From: Hyphomonas sp.
GTDB lineage: Bacteria; Pseudomonadota; Alphaproteobacteria; Caulobacterales; Hyphomonadaceae
Assembly (NCBI RefSeq): GCF_013823385.1
Contig: NZ_PNMA01000004.1
Location: 122,661-186,660, forward strand
Direction of reading: 5' to 3'
Length of the DNA stretch: 64,000 nt
Positions 1 through 8,793 of this stretch are shown in pieces. The notes beneath the pieces were generated by a model, which was not told the origin of the DNA, made no database searches, and worked only from the letters and a program-made list of their open reading frames with translations. A program made the translations under genes and the position numbers. How positions within the stretch are numbered: position 1 is the first letter of the stretch; each line of letters starts with the position of its first letter.

Positions 1-564
1 AGAAGGCTTCATCGCCTGGCTGCCCACATGGAAGGAAATGCCGAGTTCGTCAGCATAGCGGCGCGCCACGCTGAGAATGTCAGCAGCTTCCGCGGCGCTG
101 GCGCCGAACTTGCCCGAAAGCGGCAGGGCCGATCCTTCGTTCGACACGGCAATGCGCACCAGGATCGTCAGATCCCTTGCAAAGTCGGTCGCGTCGAGAA
201 TCTTCTGCAGCTCGGCCATCGAGTCGGTGACGAAGATGCGCACGCCATGATTGAAGTAGGCACGGCGGATCGCCTGACGCGGTTTGACCGGGTGCAGGAA
301 AGCGATGCGGGCGTCCGGGAAGCGACCGCGGATCAGCTCGATTTCCTTTTCGGAAGCGGCGTCGAAGCTGCGGATGCCCCCTTCCCACAGCGCGTCGAGG
401 ACGTGCGGGGCAGGGTTCACCTTCACGGCATAGAATGCCTGGGCCGGGAATTTCTCCACAAACCAGGTCGCAGCCGCCGTCACGCGCTCCGGACGGAAGC
501 AATACGTCGGCAGCTCGGGCTTTTGCTCGCGCGCAATATGATACGGGGTCGCGTAAGTGTGCAT
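1..564 (-). CDS. Ornithine/lysine decarboxylase, fold-III PLP enzyme (N-terminal part, cut by window edge)
   Basis: The 188 visible codons run open to the left edge, so the C-terminal half is outside the window. The protein begins MHTYATPYHIAREQKP and shows hallmarks of the alanine-racemase-fold decarboxylases: AVKVNP, whose Lys forms the PLP aldimine at about residue 50, FDAASEKEIE, and FHVGSQ near the cut end. Family members decarboxylate L-ornithine (or lysine) to putrescine (or cadaverine) in the cytoplasm, feeding polyamine synthesis. The ATG has a good GGAGG eight to nine bases upstream. That ribosome site lies inside a strong inverted repeat, so translation is probably regulated. Ornithine versus lysine preference cannot be decided from the N-terminal half. 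Confidence 0.88.
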   Translation of the reverse strand, partial: MHTYATPYHIAREQKPELPTYCFRPERVTAAATWFVEKFPAQAFYAVKVNPAPHVLDALWEGGIRSFDAASEKEIELIRGRFPDARIAFLHPVKPRQAIRRAYFNHGVRIFVTDSMAELQKILDATDFARDLTILVRIAVSNEGSALPLSGKFGASAAEAADILSVARRYADELGISFHVGSQAMKPS

Positions 565-569
565 GACAC

Positions 570-608
570 CTAACCTCCAAAGGGCTTCAAACCAGCTTTG
601 GGCGTTAG
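570..608 (-). promoter_or_regulatory. Leader hairpin burying the decarboxylase Shine-Dalgarno
   Basis: Read on the reverse strand, CTAACGCCCAAAG and CTTTGGAGGTTAG are 13-base arms that pair at 11 of 13 positions around a 13-base loop. The downstream arm contains the whole GGAGG ribosome site of the ornithine decarboxylase gene, and the start codon follows five bases after the arm. A folded arm would block ribosome binding. A speF-type RNA leader is known upstream of alphaproteobacterial ornithine decarboxylases, but I cannot match this one to that family by eye. Confidence 0.55.
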
Positions 609-716
609 TACAGGGGGCCCCCCTTGGTTGTCGGGTTAGCCCAGATGTCCGCCACATCGAATTTCAGGGGCCGAAATAGTGTACAATGCCCGGGCATGCA
701 AGAAGAAATTTTGCTC

Positions 717-745
717 GTTACACAAGCTTGTCACAAAAGAGTAAC
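717..745 (+). promoter_or_regulatory. Possible Pho box: three 7-mers at 11-bp spacing
   Basis: GTTACAC, TTGTCAC and GAGTAAC follow each other with 4-base AT-rich spacers (AAGC, AAAA), giving an 11-bp repeat as in PhoB boxes (consensus CTGTCAT with 4-bp spacers). The match to consensus is good only for the middle unit. Position about 95 bp upstream of a phosphate-binding protein gene is what makes the call plausible. Confidence 0.4.
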
Positions 746-839
746 GGTGCTGCGCCAGATAGCGCTTGCAAACATGGTAAAATGGCGCTCCGAAAACCGC
801 GATCTCTGCGGTATTGGCGCTGTTCCCGGAGGTCTCCCG

Positions 840-1937
840 ATGTCCCGTCGCCTTATCAGCCTTCTGGGCGCTGCGCTGCTTGCTCTGGGCGCCTGCAGCC
901 AGAGTGATCTCTCGCAGCTCGATACCGGCGAGCCGGGCACCAAGCCTGTCCCGGCGATTGCGCGCAATCAGAAGATCAAGATTGTCGGCTCTTCCACGGT
1001 CGCGCCTTTCTCCCGGCCTGTGGCAGAGCGGTTTGGCGTGGTCACGCGGTTTGCGACACCGATTGTGGAGTCCACCGGCACCGGCGGCGGCTTCAAGGCC
1101 TTCTGCGAGGGCGTGGGCCCGATCACCCCGTCCATCGCCAACGCGTCGCGCCCGATGACCGATTCAGAGCGCGAGCTTTGCCGGAAGGCCGGCGTCACCG
1201 AGATTACCGAGCTGGCCTTTGGCTATGACGGTATCGTGCTGGCGAACGCCAAGGGCGGCCCCGATTTCAGCATGACAAAAACCCAGATGTTCCTGGCCCT
1301 CGCCAAGGATATTCCCGATGGCAAGGGGGGCTTCATCCCGAATCCCTACACGCGCTGGAGCGAAGTCTCGCCGGAACTGCCCAATGTTCCGATCCTCGTC
1401 TTCGGCCAGCCGCCGACATCCGGCACACGGGACGCGTTCAACGAGCTGGGCATGGAGAAGGGCGCTCTGGGTGTCCCCGAGCTGGCTGACCTGAAAGCGT
1501 CCGACGCAGATGCGTTCAAGCTGCGTTCCCACACCATTCGCACGGATGGCCGGTGGATCGATTTCGGGGAACATGATTCGGCGATTGTTCAGTCGCTGAT
1601 GAAGTCTCCCGAAGCGCTTGGCGTCCTGGGCTTTTCATTTCTGGAGCAGAATGCCGATCGCATCAAAGGCACCGCCTTCAGCGGCGTTGCGCCCACATTC
1701 GATAACATCAACTCCGGTGACTATGGCCTCGCCCGTCTGATGTTCTTTTATGTGAAGGAACAGAATCTGCCGCTGGTGGATGGCCTGGCAGAGTTCGTGG
1801 AGTTCTCCGTCGATGACGGCGCCGCCGGCCCGGACGGCTATCTTCTGGAGCAGGGCCTCGTTCCGCTGCACGAAGATGAACTGCTCGTGCAGCAGCAAAA
1901 GGCCGCCCAGCTGGTCGCCAAGAGCCGCGGCTACTGA
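840..1937 (+). CDS. PstS-like phosphate-binding lipoprotein of an ABC transporter
   Basis: This 365-residue protein starts with a lipoprotein signal (MSRRLISLLGAALLALGAC), so it is probably tethered in the periplasm through Cys21. The mature part reads KIVGSSTVAPFS early on and PPTSGTRDAF near the middle, the phosphate-contacting Ser/Thr loops of the PstS family. The function would be high-affinity phosphate capture for a PstCAB permease, which is not in this window. I chose the ATG preceded by GGAGG over an in-frame upstream start because it gives the signal peptide. A Pho-box-like array lies upstream. It converges with a glycosyltransferase gene only 19 bp away, and no clear terminator was seen between them. 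Confidence 0.85.
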   Translation: MSRRLISLLGAALLALGACSQSDLSQLDTGEPGTKPVPAIARNQKIKIVGSSTVAPFSRPVAERFGVVTRFATPIVESTGTGGGFKAFCEGVGPITPSIANASRPMTDSERELCRKAGVTEITELAFGYDGIVLANAKGGPDFSMTKTQMFLALAKDIPDGKGGFIPNPYTRWSEVSPELPNVPILVFGQPPTSGTRDAFNELGMEKGALGVPELADLKASDADAFKLRSHTIRTDGRWIDFGEHDSAIVQSLMKSPEALGVLGFSFLEQNADRIKGTAFSGVAPTFDNINSGDYGLARLMFFYVKEQNLPLVDGLAEFVEFSVDDGAAGPDGYLLEQGLVPLHEDELLVQQQKAAQLVAKSRGY

Positions 1938-1956
1938 TCCGGCCGACGCCGCGTCC

Positions 1957-3063
1957 CTAGAAGCCCGGCCCTGCCGGTGGCCTGCGCCGCCGGATGCGGA
2001 TCTTCTGCCAGAAGCGTTTGCGCTCGGGCGCGGGCAGGGGCTGCAGGTTCTCGATGAACGCCTCGGCGCAGGCCCGCCAGCTATAGGTCTCCGCATAGGC
2101 CCGGCAGGTCTCGCGGCTGAGCGTCAGGCAGTCGATGGCGCCCTGGCGCAGATTGCCGCCCACCGGCGTGATCGTGCCCGCGCCGGAACCGGGGATCACA
2201 TCGCGCGGCCCCGTCGCGTCATAGGCGGCCACCGGCGTGCCCGCCGCCATCGCTTCGAGCACCACCAGCCCGAACGTATCGGTCAGGCTGGGGAACACGA
2301 ACACATCGGAGCTGGCATAATGGGTGGCCAGGTCATCCCCAAACTTGGCGCCCAGGAACACCACATCCCTGTATTTCTTCTTCAGCTCTTCCAGCTGCGG
2401 CCCGTCGCCGACGATCACCTTGGTGCCGGGCAGGTCGAGTTCGGCAAAGGATTCGATGTTCTTTTCCACTGCCACCCGGCCGACATTCAGGAAGATGGGC
2501 CGTTTCAGGCCCGCAAACGGGTCTCCGGGCTGGCCTTCCTCGATGCGCTTGGCGGGGTTGAACAGCTCGGTATCCACCCCCCGGCTCCAGGAGACGAGGT
2601 TGATGAAGCGCTGCTGGCGCAGCTCGTCGAGCAGCGACGGCGTCGCCACCATCACCTTGCCCGAATATTTGTGGAACCAGCGCACGAAGGAATAGCCCCA
2701 CGCCACCGGCACCGGCAGGCGCGCCGACACATATTCGGGAAACCGGGTATGATAAGCGGTGGAGAAGGGGTGTTTCTCGGTGAGACACACCGCGCGCCCG
2801 GCCATGCCCAGGGTGCCCTCGGTGGCGATATGCACGGCGTCCGGCTCGAACTCGTCAAACCGCTCGCGGATCTTGCGGCGGGCAAACAGCGCCAGCTTGA
2901 TCTCCGGATAGGTCGGCAGCGGCATGGTCATGAAACCATCCCCCGGATGCACGATCTCCCAGACATGGCCCATGGCCTCTGTCTCGGCGATAACGCGCTT
3001 CATCGTGCGTACGACGCCGTTGACCTGCGGGTCCCAGGCGTCGGTAACGAGCATGATGCGCAT
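1957..3063 (-). CDS. GT4-family glycosyltransferase
   Basis: The 368 residues have a GT-B layout. The N-terminal Rossmann half starts MRIMLVTDAWDPQVNGVVRT with the glycine-containing acceptor loop, and the C-terminal half has NVGRVAVEKN followed by FPSLTDTFGLVVLEAMAAG. The last stretch is the EX7E-like donor site with Asp in place of the first Glu, the form common in GDP-mannose- or UDP-sugar-dependent lipid glycosyltransferases of the MgtA/SqdX type. The enzyme probably adds a sugar to a membrane lipid or polysaccharide at the inner face of the cytoplasmic membrane. Sugar and acceptor are unknown. It is divergent from putA, with a 191-bp gap, and not obviously part of an operon. Confidence 0.82.
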   Translation of the reverse strand: MRIMLVTDAWDPQVNGVVRTMKRVIAETEAMGHVWEIVHPGDGFMTMPLPTYPEIKLALFARRKIRERFDEFEPDAVHIATEGTLGMAGRAVCLTEKHPFSTAYHTRFPEYVSARLPVPVAWGYSFVRWFHKYSGKVMVATPSLLDELRQQRFINLVSWSRGVDTELFNPAKRIEEGQPGDPFAGLKRPIFLNVGRVAVEKNIESFAELDLPGTKVIVGDGPQLEELKKKYRDVVFLGAKFGDDLATHYASSDVFVFPSLTDTFGLVVLEAMAAGTPVAAYDATGPRDVIPGSGAGTITPVGGNLRQGAIDCLTLSRETCRAYAETYSWRACAEAFIENLQPLPAPERKRFWQKIRIRRRRPPAGPGF

Positions 3064-3254
3064 GCCGGCTCCATGATTGTGGGCCCCCCGTGGGCCTTTG
3101 CGGGCGCAATCTGGCGGGCTTGGCGCGGGGCGTAAAGGGGGTCACTGCGGCGCAGGGGTGTTTTGAGGGGCTCCCCCGATGGGGGTATTCTTGTCTGCGG
3201 GCTCAGGTATAAGCGGCAGAATATTGCCCCGGCCTCGCCAGACGGACCCACACT

Positions 3255-6200
3255 ATGCCCGATACCCTGCCTCAGACCGCGCTCGACTGGGACGCGCTCG
3301 ACGCCCTGAAATTCGCCGATGAGGAAGCCCTCCTCGAAAGCCTGCTCAAGGAAGGCATCCTCCCTCAGCCGATCCGGGAAGGCGCCGTCCGCCGGGGCCG
3401 GGAGCTGGTTGTGATCGCCCGCGCCAAGGGCCGCCGCAAGGGCATGATGGAAAGCTTCCTGGAGGAATTCGGCCTCACCAATTCCGAAGGCCTCGCCCTG
3501 ATGTGCCTGGCCGAAGCCCTGCTGCGCGTGCCAGACGCCGAGACGAAAGACGACCTGATCGCCGAAAAGATCCGTTCCGGCGACTGGGGCGCTCATAAGG
3601 GCCAGTCCGACAGCTGGTTGGTGAACGCCTCCACCTGGGGGCTGATGCTCACCGGCCGCGTCATCGGCGCGCCGGAGAACGCCCACAAAGGCGCTGGCAA
3701 TTTCGTCACGGGCCTCGTCCGCCAGTCCGGCGAGCCTGTCATCCGCGCCGCCATGATGCAGGCCATGCGCATCATGGGCGAACAGTTCGTCCTGGGGCGG
3801 ACCGTCTCCGAAGCCCTCAAGCGTGGCCGCCGCATGGTCAAATCCGGCGATGCGGCGCATTTCAGCTTCGACATGCTGGGCGAAGGCGCCCGCACAACGG
3901 CTGACGCAGACCGCTATTACAAGGCCTATCACGACGCGATTGCCGCTGTTGCCGCCGATAAGGATCCCGCCCTGCCGCCGGAAAAAGCCAATGGCGTTTC
4001 GGTCAAACTCTCCGCCCTTCATCCGCGCTATCTCGCTGTCAAGGAAGCGCGCGTCATGGCGGAAATGTATCCGCGTGTGCTCGCCCTCTGTGAGGCGGCT
4101 GCAAAAGCCAACATCGGCCTCTGCCTGGATGCCGAGGAAGCCCACCGCCTGGTCATCAGCCTGAAGATATTCGAGCGTCTCGCCCGCGAACCCTCGCTGA
4201 AAGACTGGACCGGCCTTGGCCTTGCCGTGCAGGCCTACCAGAAGCGCGCCCGCGCCGTGATCGACCGGCTCGCCGATCTGGCACGGGAAACAAACCGCCG
4301 TTTCATGGTCCGCCTGGTGAAAGGCGCCTATTGGGACAGCGAAATCAAGCATGCCCAGGTCGAGGGCTTCTCAAACTTCCCGGTCTTCACCACCAAGCAG
4401 GGGACGGACGTTCACTATCTCGCCTGCGCAAAGGCCATGCTGGCGGCGTCCCCCGCGATCTACCCGGCCTTCGCCACGCATAACGCCCACAGCCTCGCGG
4501 CGGTTGATCTGCTCGCCCAGGCGGCCGGCGTCACGAACTTCGAGTTCCAGCGCCTCCACGGCATGGGCGAGCCGCTCTATGAAGCCGCCGGCGCCGGAAA
4601 CCGCGTCCGCGTCTACGCCCCCGTCGGCGCGCATGAAGACCTGTTGCCCTATCTCGTCCGCCGCCTGCTCGAGAACGGCGCGAATACCAGCTTCGTCCAC
4701 TCCTTCCTTGATCCTGATGTCCCCGCCGAACAGGTCGTGGCCGACCCCATCGCCAAGGTCGAAATCGGGCCCCGCCGCCATCCCCGCATCCCCACGCCGC
4801 CGCGCCTCTATGGCGCTGGCCGCCGCAACTCCGCCGGCCATGACCTCAGCCAGCTTGGCGTGCGCGGCCAGTTCGCCGCCGCCCTGAAGACGCTTGATGA
4901 CGGCCCGGCCTTTGCCGGTGGCCCCATCGTCTCGGGCAAGCCGGAAACCGGCGGCGGCGAACTCGTCCGTATGCCCGCTGAAACCGGCCGCGCGCTCGGC
5001 GCGGTGAAGGAGGCCGACGCTGACGCGATCAACCGCGCGCTGGACGCAGCCACCGCCTACCAGCCGGAATGGGATCATCTCGGCGGCCCCAAACGCGCGG
5101 AATACCTCCACGCCATGGCCGATGCGATGGAGGCAAACGCCGCCCAGCTCATCGCCCTGATGGCGCGCGAAGCTGGCAAGACGCTGCCCGATGGCATTGC
5201 CGAGGTGCGCGAAGCGGTCGATTTCTGCCGTTATTATGCTCAGCAGGCAGAGCATGACTTTGCCAGTCCTGTGCGCCTGCCTGGGCCAACCGGGGAAACA
5301 AACCATCTCTCTCTGCATGGCCGCGGCGTCTTCTGCTGCATCAGCCCCTGGAACTTTCCGCTCGCCATCTTCACCGGCCAGATCGCGGCAGCCCTTGCAG
5401 CTGGCAACACGGTCGTCGCCAAACCCGCCGAGCAGACTGCGCTCACCGCCTTCGAGGCGGTCCGCCTCTTCCACAAGGCGGGCCTGCCGGTGGACGCGCT
5501 TCACCTGCTTCCGGGCAGGGGCGAAACCGTCGGCGCGGCCCTCACCGCAGACCTGCGCGTCTCCGGCGTCTGCTTCACCGGCGGGACCTCCACCGCCCGC
5601 CTGATCAACCGCACCCTCGCAGGCCGCGATGGCCCGATCATCCCGCTGATCGCCGAGACCGGCGGCCTCAACGGCCTCTTCGTTGATACAACCGCCCTGC
5701 GCGAGCAGGTGATCGACGACATGATCATCTCCGCCTTCGGCTCGGCCGGCCAGCGCTGCTCGGCCCTGCGCATCGCCTTTCTGCCAAACGCCACGGCAGA
5801 TCATCTCATCGAAGGTCTCATCGGCGCGATGAACGAGCTTGCCCTCGGCGATCCGGCTCTGCCCGAAACCGATACCGGCCCGGTCATCGATGCCGACGCC
5901 CGCAAGGCGCTTCAGGCGCACATGGAGCGGATGCGCCGCGAAGCCAAAGTGCTTCACCAACTCGACGCCGGAAAGATCGGTGAAGACGGCTATGGCTTCG
6001 GCCCGGCCTTGGTGGAGCTTTCCTCGCTCGACCAGATCAGCGAGGAAACCTTCGGCCCCGTCCTGCATGTCCTGCGCTATGATCCGGATAATGTCGCCGC
6101 TGTCGGCGGTGCGCTGAAGGCCAAGGGCTATGGCCTCACCCTCGGCATCCATTCGCGCCTTGAAAGCTTCCACAATGCGGTGAAGGCGGCCTGCCCGGTC

Positions 6201-6389
6201 GGCAACACCTATGTGAACCGCTCGATGATCGGCGCGGTGGTCGGCGTCCAGCCTTTTGGCGGGGAGGGCCTCTCTGGCACCGGGCCGAAGGCGGGCGGCC
6301 CCCATTATCTCCATCGTTTCGCCACAGAGCGCGTGGTAAGTGTGAACATCACCGCTCAGGGCGGAGACCCCGAACTGCTCAGCCTGTAA
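3255..6389 (+). CDS. putA: Bifunctional proline dehydrogenase / P5C dehydrogenase PutA
   Basis: The 1044-residue protein oxidises proline to glutamate in two steps, FAD-dependent proline dehydrogenase then NAD-dependent glutamate-semialdehyde dehydrogenase. The PRODH barrel carries VRLVKGAYWDSEIK and FATHNAHSL. The aldehyde dehydrogenase half carries SPWNFPLAIF, the general-base Glu801 in AETGG, and the catalytic Cys835 in GQRCSA, followed by a QPFGGEGLSGTGPKAGGPHYL tail. It lacks the N-terminal ribbon-helix-helix DNA-binding domain of enterobacterial PutA, so it should be an enzyme only and not its own repressor. The C-terminal extra domain of longer PutAs is also absent. A lipoprotein gene follows 10 bp downstream and is probably co-transcribed. 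Confidence 0.96.
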   Translation: MPDTLPQTALDWDALDALKFADEEALLESLLKEGILPQPIREGAVRRGRELVVIARAKGRRKGMMESFLEEFGLTNSEGLALMCLAEALLRVPDAETKDDLIAEKIRSGDWGAHKGQSDSWLVNASTWGLMLTGRVIGAPENAHKGAGNFVTGLVRQSGEPVIRAAMMQAMRIMGEQFVLGRTVSEALKRGRRMVKSGDAAHFSFDMLGEGARTTADADRYYKAYHDAIAAVAADKDPALPPEKANGVSVKLSALHPRYLAVKEARVMAEMYPRVLALCEAAAKANIGLCLDAEEAHRLVISLKIFERLAREPSLKDWTGLGLAVQAYQKRARAVIDRLADLARETNRRFMVRLVKGAYWDSEIKHAQVEGFSNFPVFTTKQGTDVHYLACAKAMLAASPAIYPAFATHNAHSLAAVDLLAQAAGVTNFEFQRLHGMGEPLYEAAGAGNRVRVYAPVGAHEDLLPYLVRRLLENGANTSFVHSFLDPDVPAEQVVADPIAKVEIGPRRHPRIPTPPRLYGAGRRNSAGHDLSQLGVRGQFAAALKTLDDGPAFAGGPIVSGKPETGGGELVRMPAETGRALGAVKEADADAINRALDAATAYQPEWDHLGGPKRAEYLHAMADAMEANAAQLIALMAREAGKTLPDGIAEVREAVDFCRYYAQQAEHDFASPVRLPGPTGETNHLSLHGRGVFCCISPWNFPLAIFTGQIAAALAAGNTVVAKPAEQTALTAFEAVRLFHKAGLPVDALHLLPGRGETVGAALTADLRVSGVCFTGGTSTARLINRTLAGRDGPIIPLIAETGGLNGLFVDTTALREQVIDDMIISAFGSAGQRCSALRIAFLPNATADHLIEGLIGAMNELALGDPALPETDTGPVIDADARKALQAHMERMRREAKVLHQLDAGKIGEDGYGFGPALVELSSLDQISEETFGPVLHVLRYDPDNVAAVGGALKAKGYGLTLGIHSRLESFHNAVKAACPVGNTYVNRSMIGAVVGVQPFGGEGLSGTGPKAGGPHYLHRFATERVVSVNITAQGGDPELLSL

Positions 6390-6399
6390 GGAATATCCG

Positions 6400-7287
6400 A
6401 TGAAACGTCTTCTCCTCACCGCATCGATCGCTGCGCTGGTGCTGGCCGCCTGCGCTCCGGCAAATGAGGCGCCTGCCGGCGGCGCCGCTTCAGGAGAAGA
6501 GGCTGGGGCAGAGGCGGCCCTCTCGCCAGAAAGCGTGCCGCTGCCGGTAGACCTTGGCAGCCCCGTCTTCGAGGAAACAGCGGAAGATTATTCCATCCGC
6601 GCCGTCGTCGATTCCCGCATTGCCGCGTTCCAGCCGGCGCTCGCCGAAAATCTGATGGCGGCGGCCAAGACCCAGCTTGAGACTTTCAAGGCGGACGCCA
6701 TCCGCGATGGCACCGACGCGCGCGAGCGTTCTGCCGCCACAGGAGAGGAAAACTGGTTCCGCCCCTATTCGATGGAAATCCGTTTCACCCAGTCGGCCCA
6801 GGCGGGCGATGTGATCGGCATCGAGCGCTTCACCATGGTCGACACCGCCGGCGCTCACCCCAACTATATCCTCACCGGCCTGGTGTATGAGCGCGCCAGC
6901 GACGCCCCCGTTGCGCTCGAAGCTGTCGTCACCGACATGGCCGGCTATGGCGCCAGCCTGAAGAAACATCTGATCGAGGCCAAATCAGAGCGCGCCTATG
7001 ATGATGCCTCCCGCGCGAATGTGCCTGCCGAAGTTGAGGAAATCCTCGGCAGCGATGCTGAAGCTGCCAGCAAGTTCGGCAAGAACTTCACCCTCGCGCC
7101 CTCCACCGAGGCCGGCAAGTTTGGCGGCATCACCGTGCTCTTCTCGCCCTATGATGCCGGCCCGTATGCGGAAGGGTCTTATGAGGTCACCCTTCCGGCC
7201 TCGGAGCTTTCCGGCAAGCTGACACCGGCCTGGGCAGGCCGTTTTGGCGGCGAGCCCAACCTGCCGGCCGACGAGCCTCAGGAATAG
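6400..7287 (+). CDS. DUF3298/RsiV-PdaC-like lipoprotein
   Basis: A 295-residue lipoprotein with signal MKRLLLTASIAALVLAAC and an Ala/Glu-rich linker. The C-terminal part contains ITVLFSPYDAGPYAEGSYEV, close to the conserved core of the DUF3298 domain found at the end of RsiV anti-sigma factors and PdaC deacetylases; the preceding region resembles DUF4163. The deacetylase domain itself is absent, so a sensing or binding role at the envelope is more likely than catalysis. It sits 10 bp after putA with its own ribosome site (GGAATATCCG), implying co-transcription, although no functional link with proline breakdown is evident. Confidence 0.7.
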   Translation: MKRLLLTASIAALVLAACAPANEAPAGGAASGEEAGAEAALSPESVPLPVDLGSPVFEETAEDYSIRAVVDSRIAAFQPALAENLMAAAKTQLETFKADAIRDGTDARERSAATGEENWFRPYSMEIRFTQSAQAGDVIGIERFTMVDTAGAHPNYILTGLVYERASDAPVALEAVVTDMAGYGASLKKHLIEAKSERAYDDASRANVPAEVEEILGSDAEAASKFGKNFTLAPSTEAGKFGGITVLFSPYDAGPYAEGSYEVTLPASELSGKLTPAWAGRFGGEPNLPADEPQE

Positions 7288-7294
7288 GCCCCGC

Positions 7295-7732
7295 CTAGCA
7301 GCGGCGGAACTGGAAAGTCTGCGCCCGGTCGCCATTCATGCGCGAGATGGTTGCCGTCATGCGGCGGCCATCGCGTGTATAGGTGATCAGCTGCGGGAAA
7401 TCATGTGAGGGGTTGGCAAAGGTGATCGTGTTCCTGGCCCGGCTCGTTTCGGTGAAGGCCGAAGGCCCGAAGCCGCCCGGATAGGCATTGAACGTTGCCG
7501 GCGTCCCCAGCTCGATTCGAGTCTGCTCGAAATAGGTCGTCACCTCGCCATTGAGGTTCAGCGCATAGCCGAACAGATAGCCATGTTCCGGCTTGGTCCA
7601 CACTTCCTTGTAGCTGCGGTCATCATTGCGCCAGCACCCGCTCATCCAGTCGAGATCGTCCGCATGGGCTGCAGAAGGGGCGCTGGCACAGGCCGTCAGG
7701 CCAAGGGCGAGGGCAACAAAGGCGCGTTTCAT
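7295..7732 (-). CDS. DUF6265-like small lipoprotein
   Basis: The 145-residue product starts MKRAFVALALGLTAC, a short lipoprotein signal. The mature part opens with DLDWMSGCWRNDD, then EVWTKPEHGYLFGYALN, and closes with FANPSHDFPQLITY. This WMxGCW plus NPxHDFP pattern is typical of DUF6265 proteins, a periplasmic beta-barrel-like family of unknown function. I rejected a longer in-frame start because it would place 36 residues before an obvious signal peptide. It converges with the preceding lipoprotein gene, with only 7 bp between stops. Confidence 0.68.
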   Translation of the reverse strand: MKRAFVALALGLTACASAPSAAHADDLDWMSGCWRNDDRSYKEVWTKPEHGYLFGYALNLNGEVTTYFEQTRIELGTPATFNAYPGGFGPSAFTETSRARNTITFANPSHDFPQLITYTRDGRRMTATISRMNGDRAQTFQFRRC

Positions 7733-7876
7733 ATGTCCACCAATCTCCGGCCCGCATCCGGGCCTGTCTGCATTGCGTGCGAACGGATCATCCGCAAGTT
7801 CCGCCTGAAGATACCATCCCGGCGCCCGGTGTGAAGCCATCAGCGCAGCTTCTCCGGGGGCGGGCAGGGGCTTTGG

Positions 7877-8305
7877 TCAGTCCTGCGCCACCATGAAATG
7901 CGCGGTGATCGCCGAAACCGGGTCGGCCCGGTTCTCCTGCCAGGCTTCGGCGCGGACTGACGCCATCCGCCGGCCCATCTTCATCACGAAGGCACGCGCA
8001 TAGAGATCCTTGGCATGGCCCTGGCGCAGATAGTCGATGGTGATGTTCATCGGCTTGGGCGGGCGCGGCATGTCCGAGACGAGGAACACCTGCAGCATCG
8101 CCGTCAGCTCCAGGAAGGACGCGATCGCCCCGCCATGCAGCGCGCGGATGGTCACATTCCCGATCAGCTTCTCCTGAAAGGGCAGGATCGCCGTCATCTC
8201 GTCGCCCATCACCTCGCAGCGCATGCCGAGCGTCTGCGCAAACGGCACGCGCTTCAGGATGGCGTCTATATCGTCCGCGCGCGGATTGGTCAGGTTGGGG
8301 TTCAT
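7877..8305 (-). CDS. PaaI-type hotdog thioesterase (second of a coupled pair)
   Basis: A 142-residue single hotdog domain protein. IRALHGGAIASFLELTAML is the central helix with the HGG motif used by PaaI/YbgC-like acyl-CoA thioesterases, and NITIDYLRQG is the following conserved strand. Such enzymes hydrolyse acyl- or aryl-CoA in the cytoplasm, usually as dimers or tetramers. The ATG overlaps the stop of the upstream thioesterase gene as ATGA, so the two are translationally coupled. The ATG was preferred over a longer in-frame extension because of that overlap. Confidence 0.85.
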   Translation of the reverse strand: MNPNLTNPRADDIDAILKRVPFAQTLGMRCEVMGDEMTAILPFQEKLIGNVTIRALHGGAIASFLELTAMLQVFLVSDMPRPPKPMNITIDYLRQGHAKDLYARAFVMKMGRRMASVRAEAWQENRADPVSAITAHFMVAQD

Positions 8306-8793
8306 GGCAGCGTCTTTCCCTGCGGGCTTTGCGAGCCAAAGCGCGGCTTGTTGATGGCAAAGGTGCCCGCCGAGGTCGCGATCAGCCGGTCCCGCGTGCC
8401 GTGATAGGCCCAGGCGCGGGTAAAGCACACACTCTTGGTCACCCGGTAGCATTCGGCCTCGCCTATGATGTCGAGGCCCTTCTCCGCCGGCCGCATGTAA
8501 TCGATCCGCAGGTCAATCGTCGCCACAAAGCGCAGCTTGGTCATCGCCGCCGTGCAGGCCATGCCCGAGAGATTGTCGAGGAAGGTGGTGATCACCCCGC
8601 CATGGATCACGCCCGTTTCCGGGTCGCCCACCAGCTTCTCGCTCCAGGGCTGCAGGCCCCACACATGCCCGCGTTCCACCTTCGTCACCTGAAACCCGAC
8701 CTCATTGCCCCAGGGCACGGCCGAGTTCATCAGGTCGACATGTTCGCGCATTACAGCGGCGATACGGTCGGGATCATTTTTGTCATCATTCAT
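8302..8793 (-). CDS. PaaI-type hotdog thioesterase (first of a coupled pair)
   Basis: A 163-residue hotdog protein with GVIHGGVITTFLDNLSG as the active-site helix and TIDLRIDYMRPAE as the following strand. It is homologous to its downstream partner at the motif level but clearly diverged (TKSVCFTRAWAY versus KDLYARAFVMKM). The pair may form a heteromer or act on different acyl-CoA chains. The start at MNDDKNDPDR was chosen because the longer reading runs into the divergent promoter of the neighbouring monooxygenase gene. The substrate is unknown. Confidence 0.84.
   Translation of the reverse strand: MNDDKNDPDRIAAVMREHVDLMNSAVPWGNEVGFQVTKVERGHVWGLQPWSEKLVGDPETGVIHGGVITTFLDNLSGMACTAAMTKLRFVATIDLRIDYMRPAEKGLDIIGEAECYRVTKSVCFTRAWAYHGTRDRLIATSAGTFAINKPRFGSQSPQGKTLP

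Noticed and set aside
4371..6419. A 682-codon open frame opposite putA on the reverse strand
   Set aside because: It lies entirely within putA with no protein-like motifs; GC-rich codon bias leaves antisense frames open.
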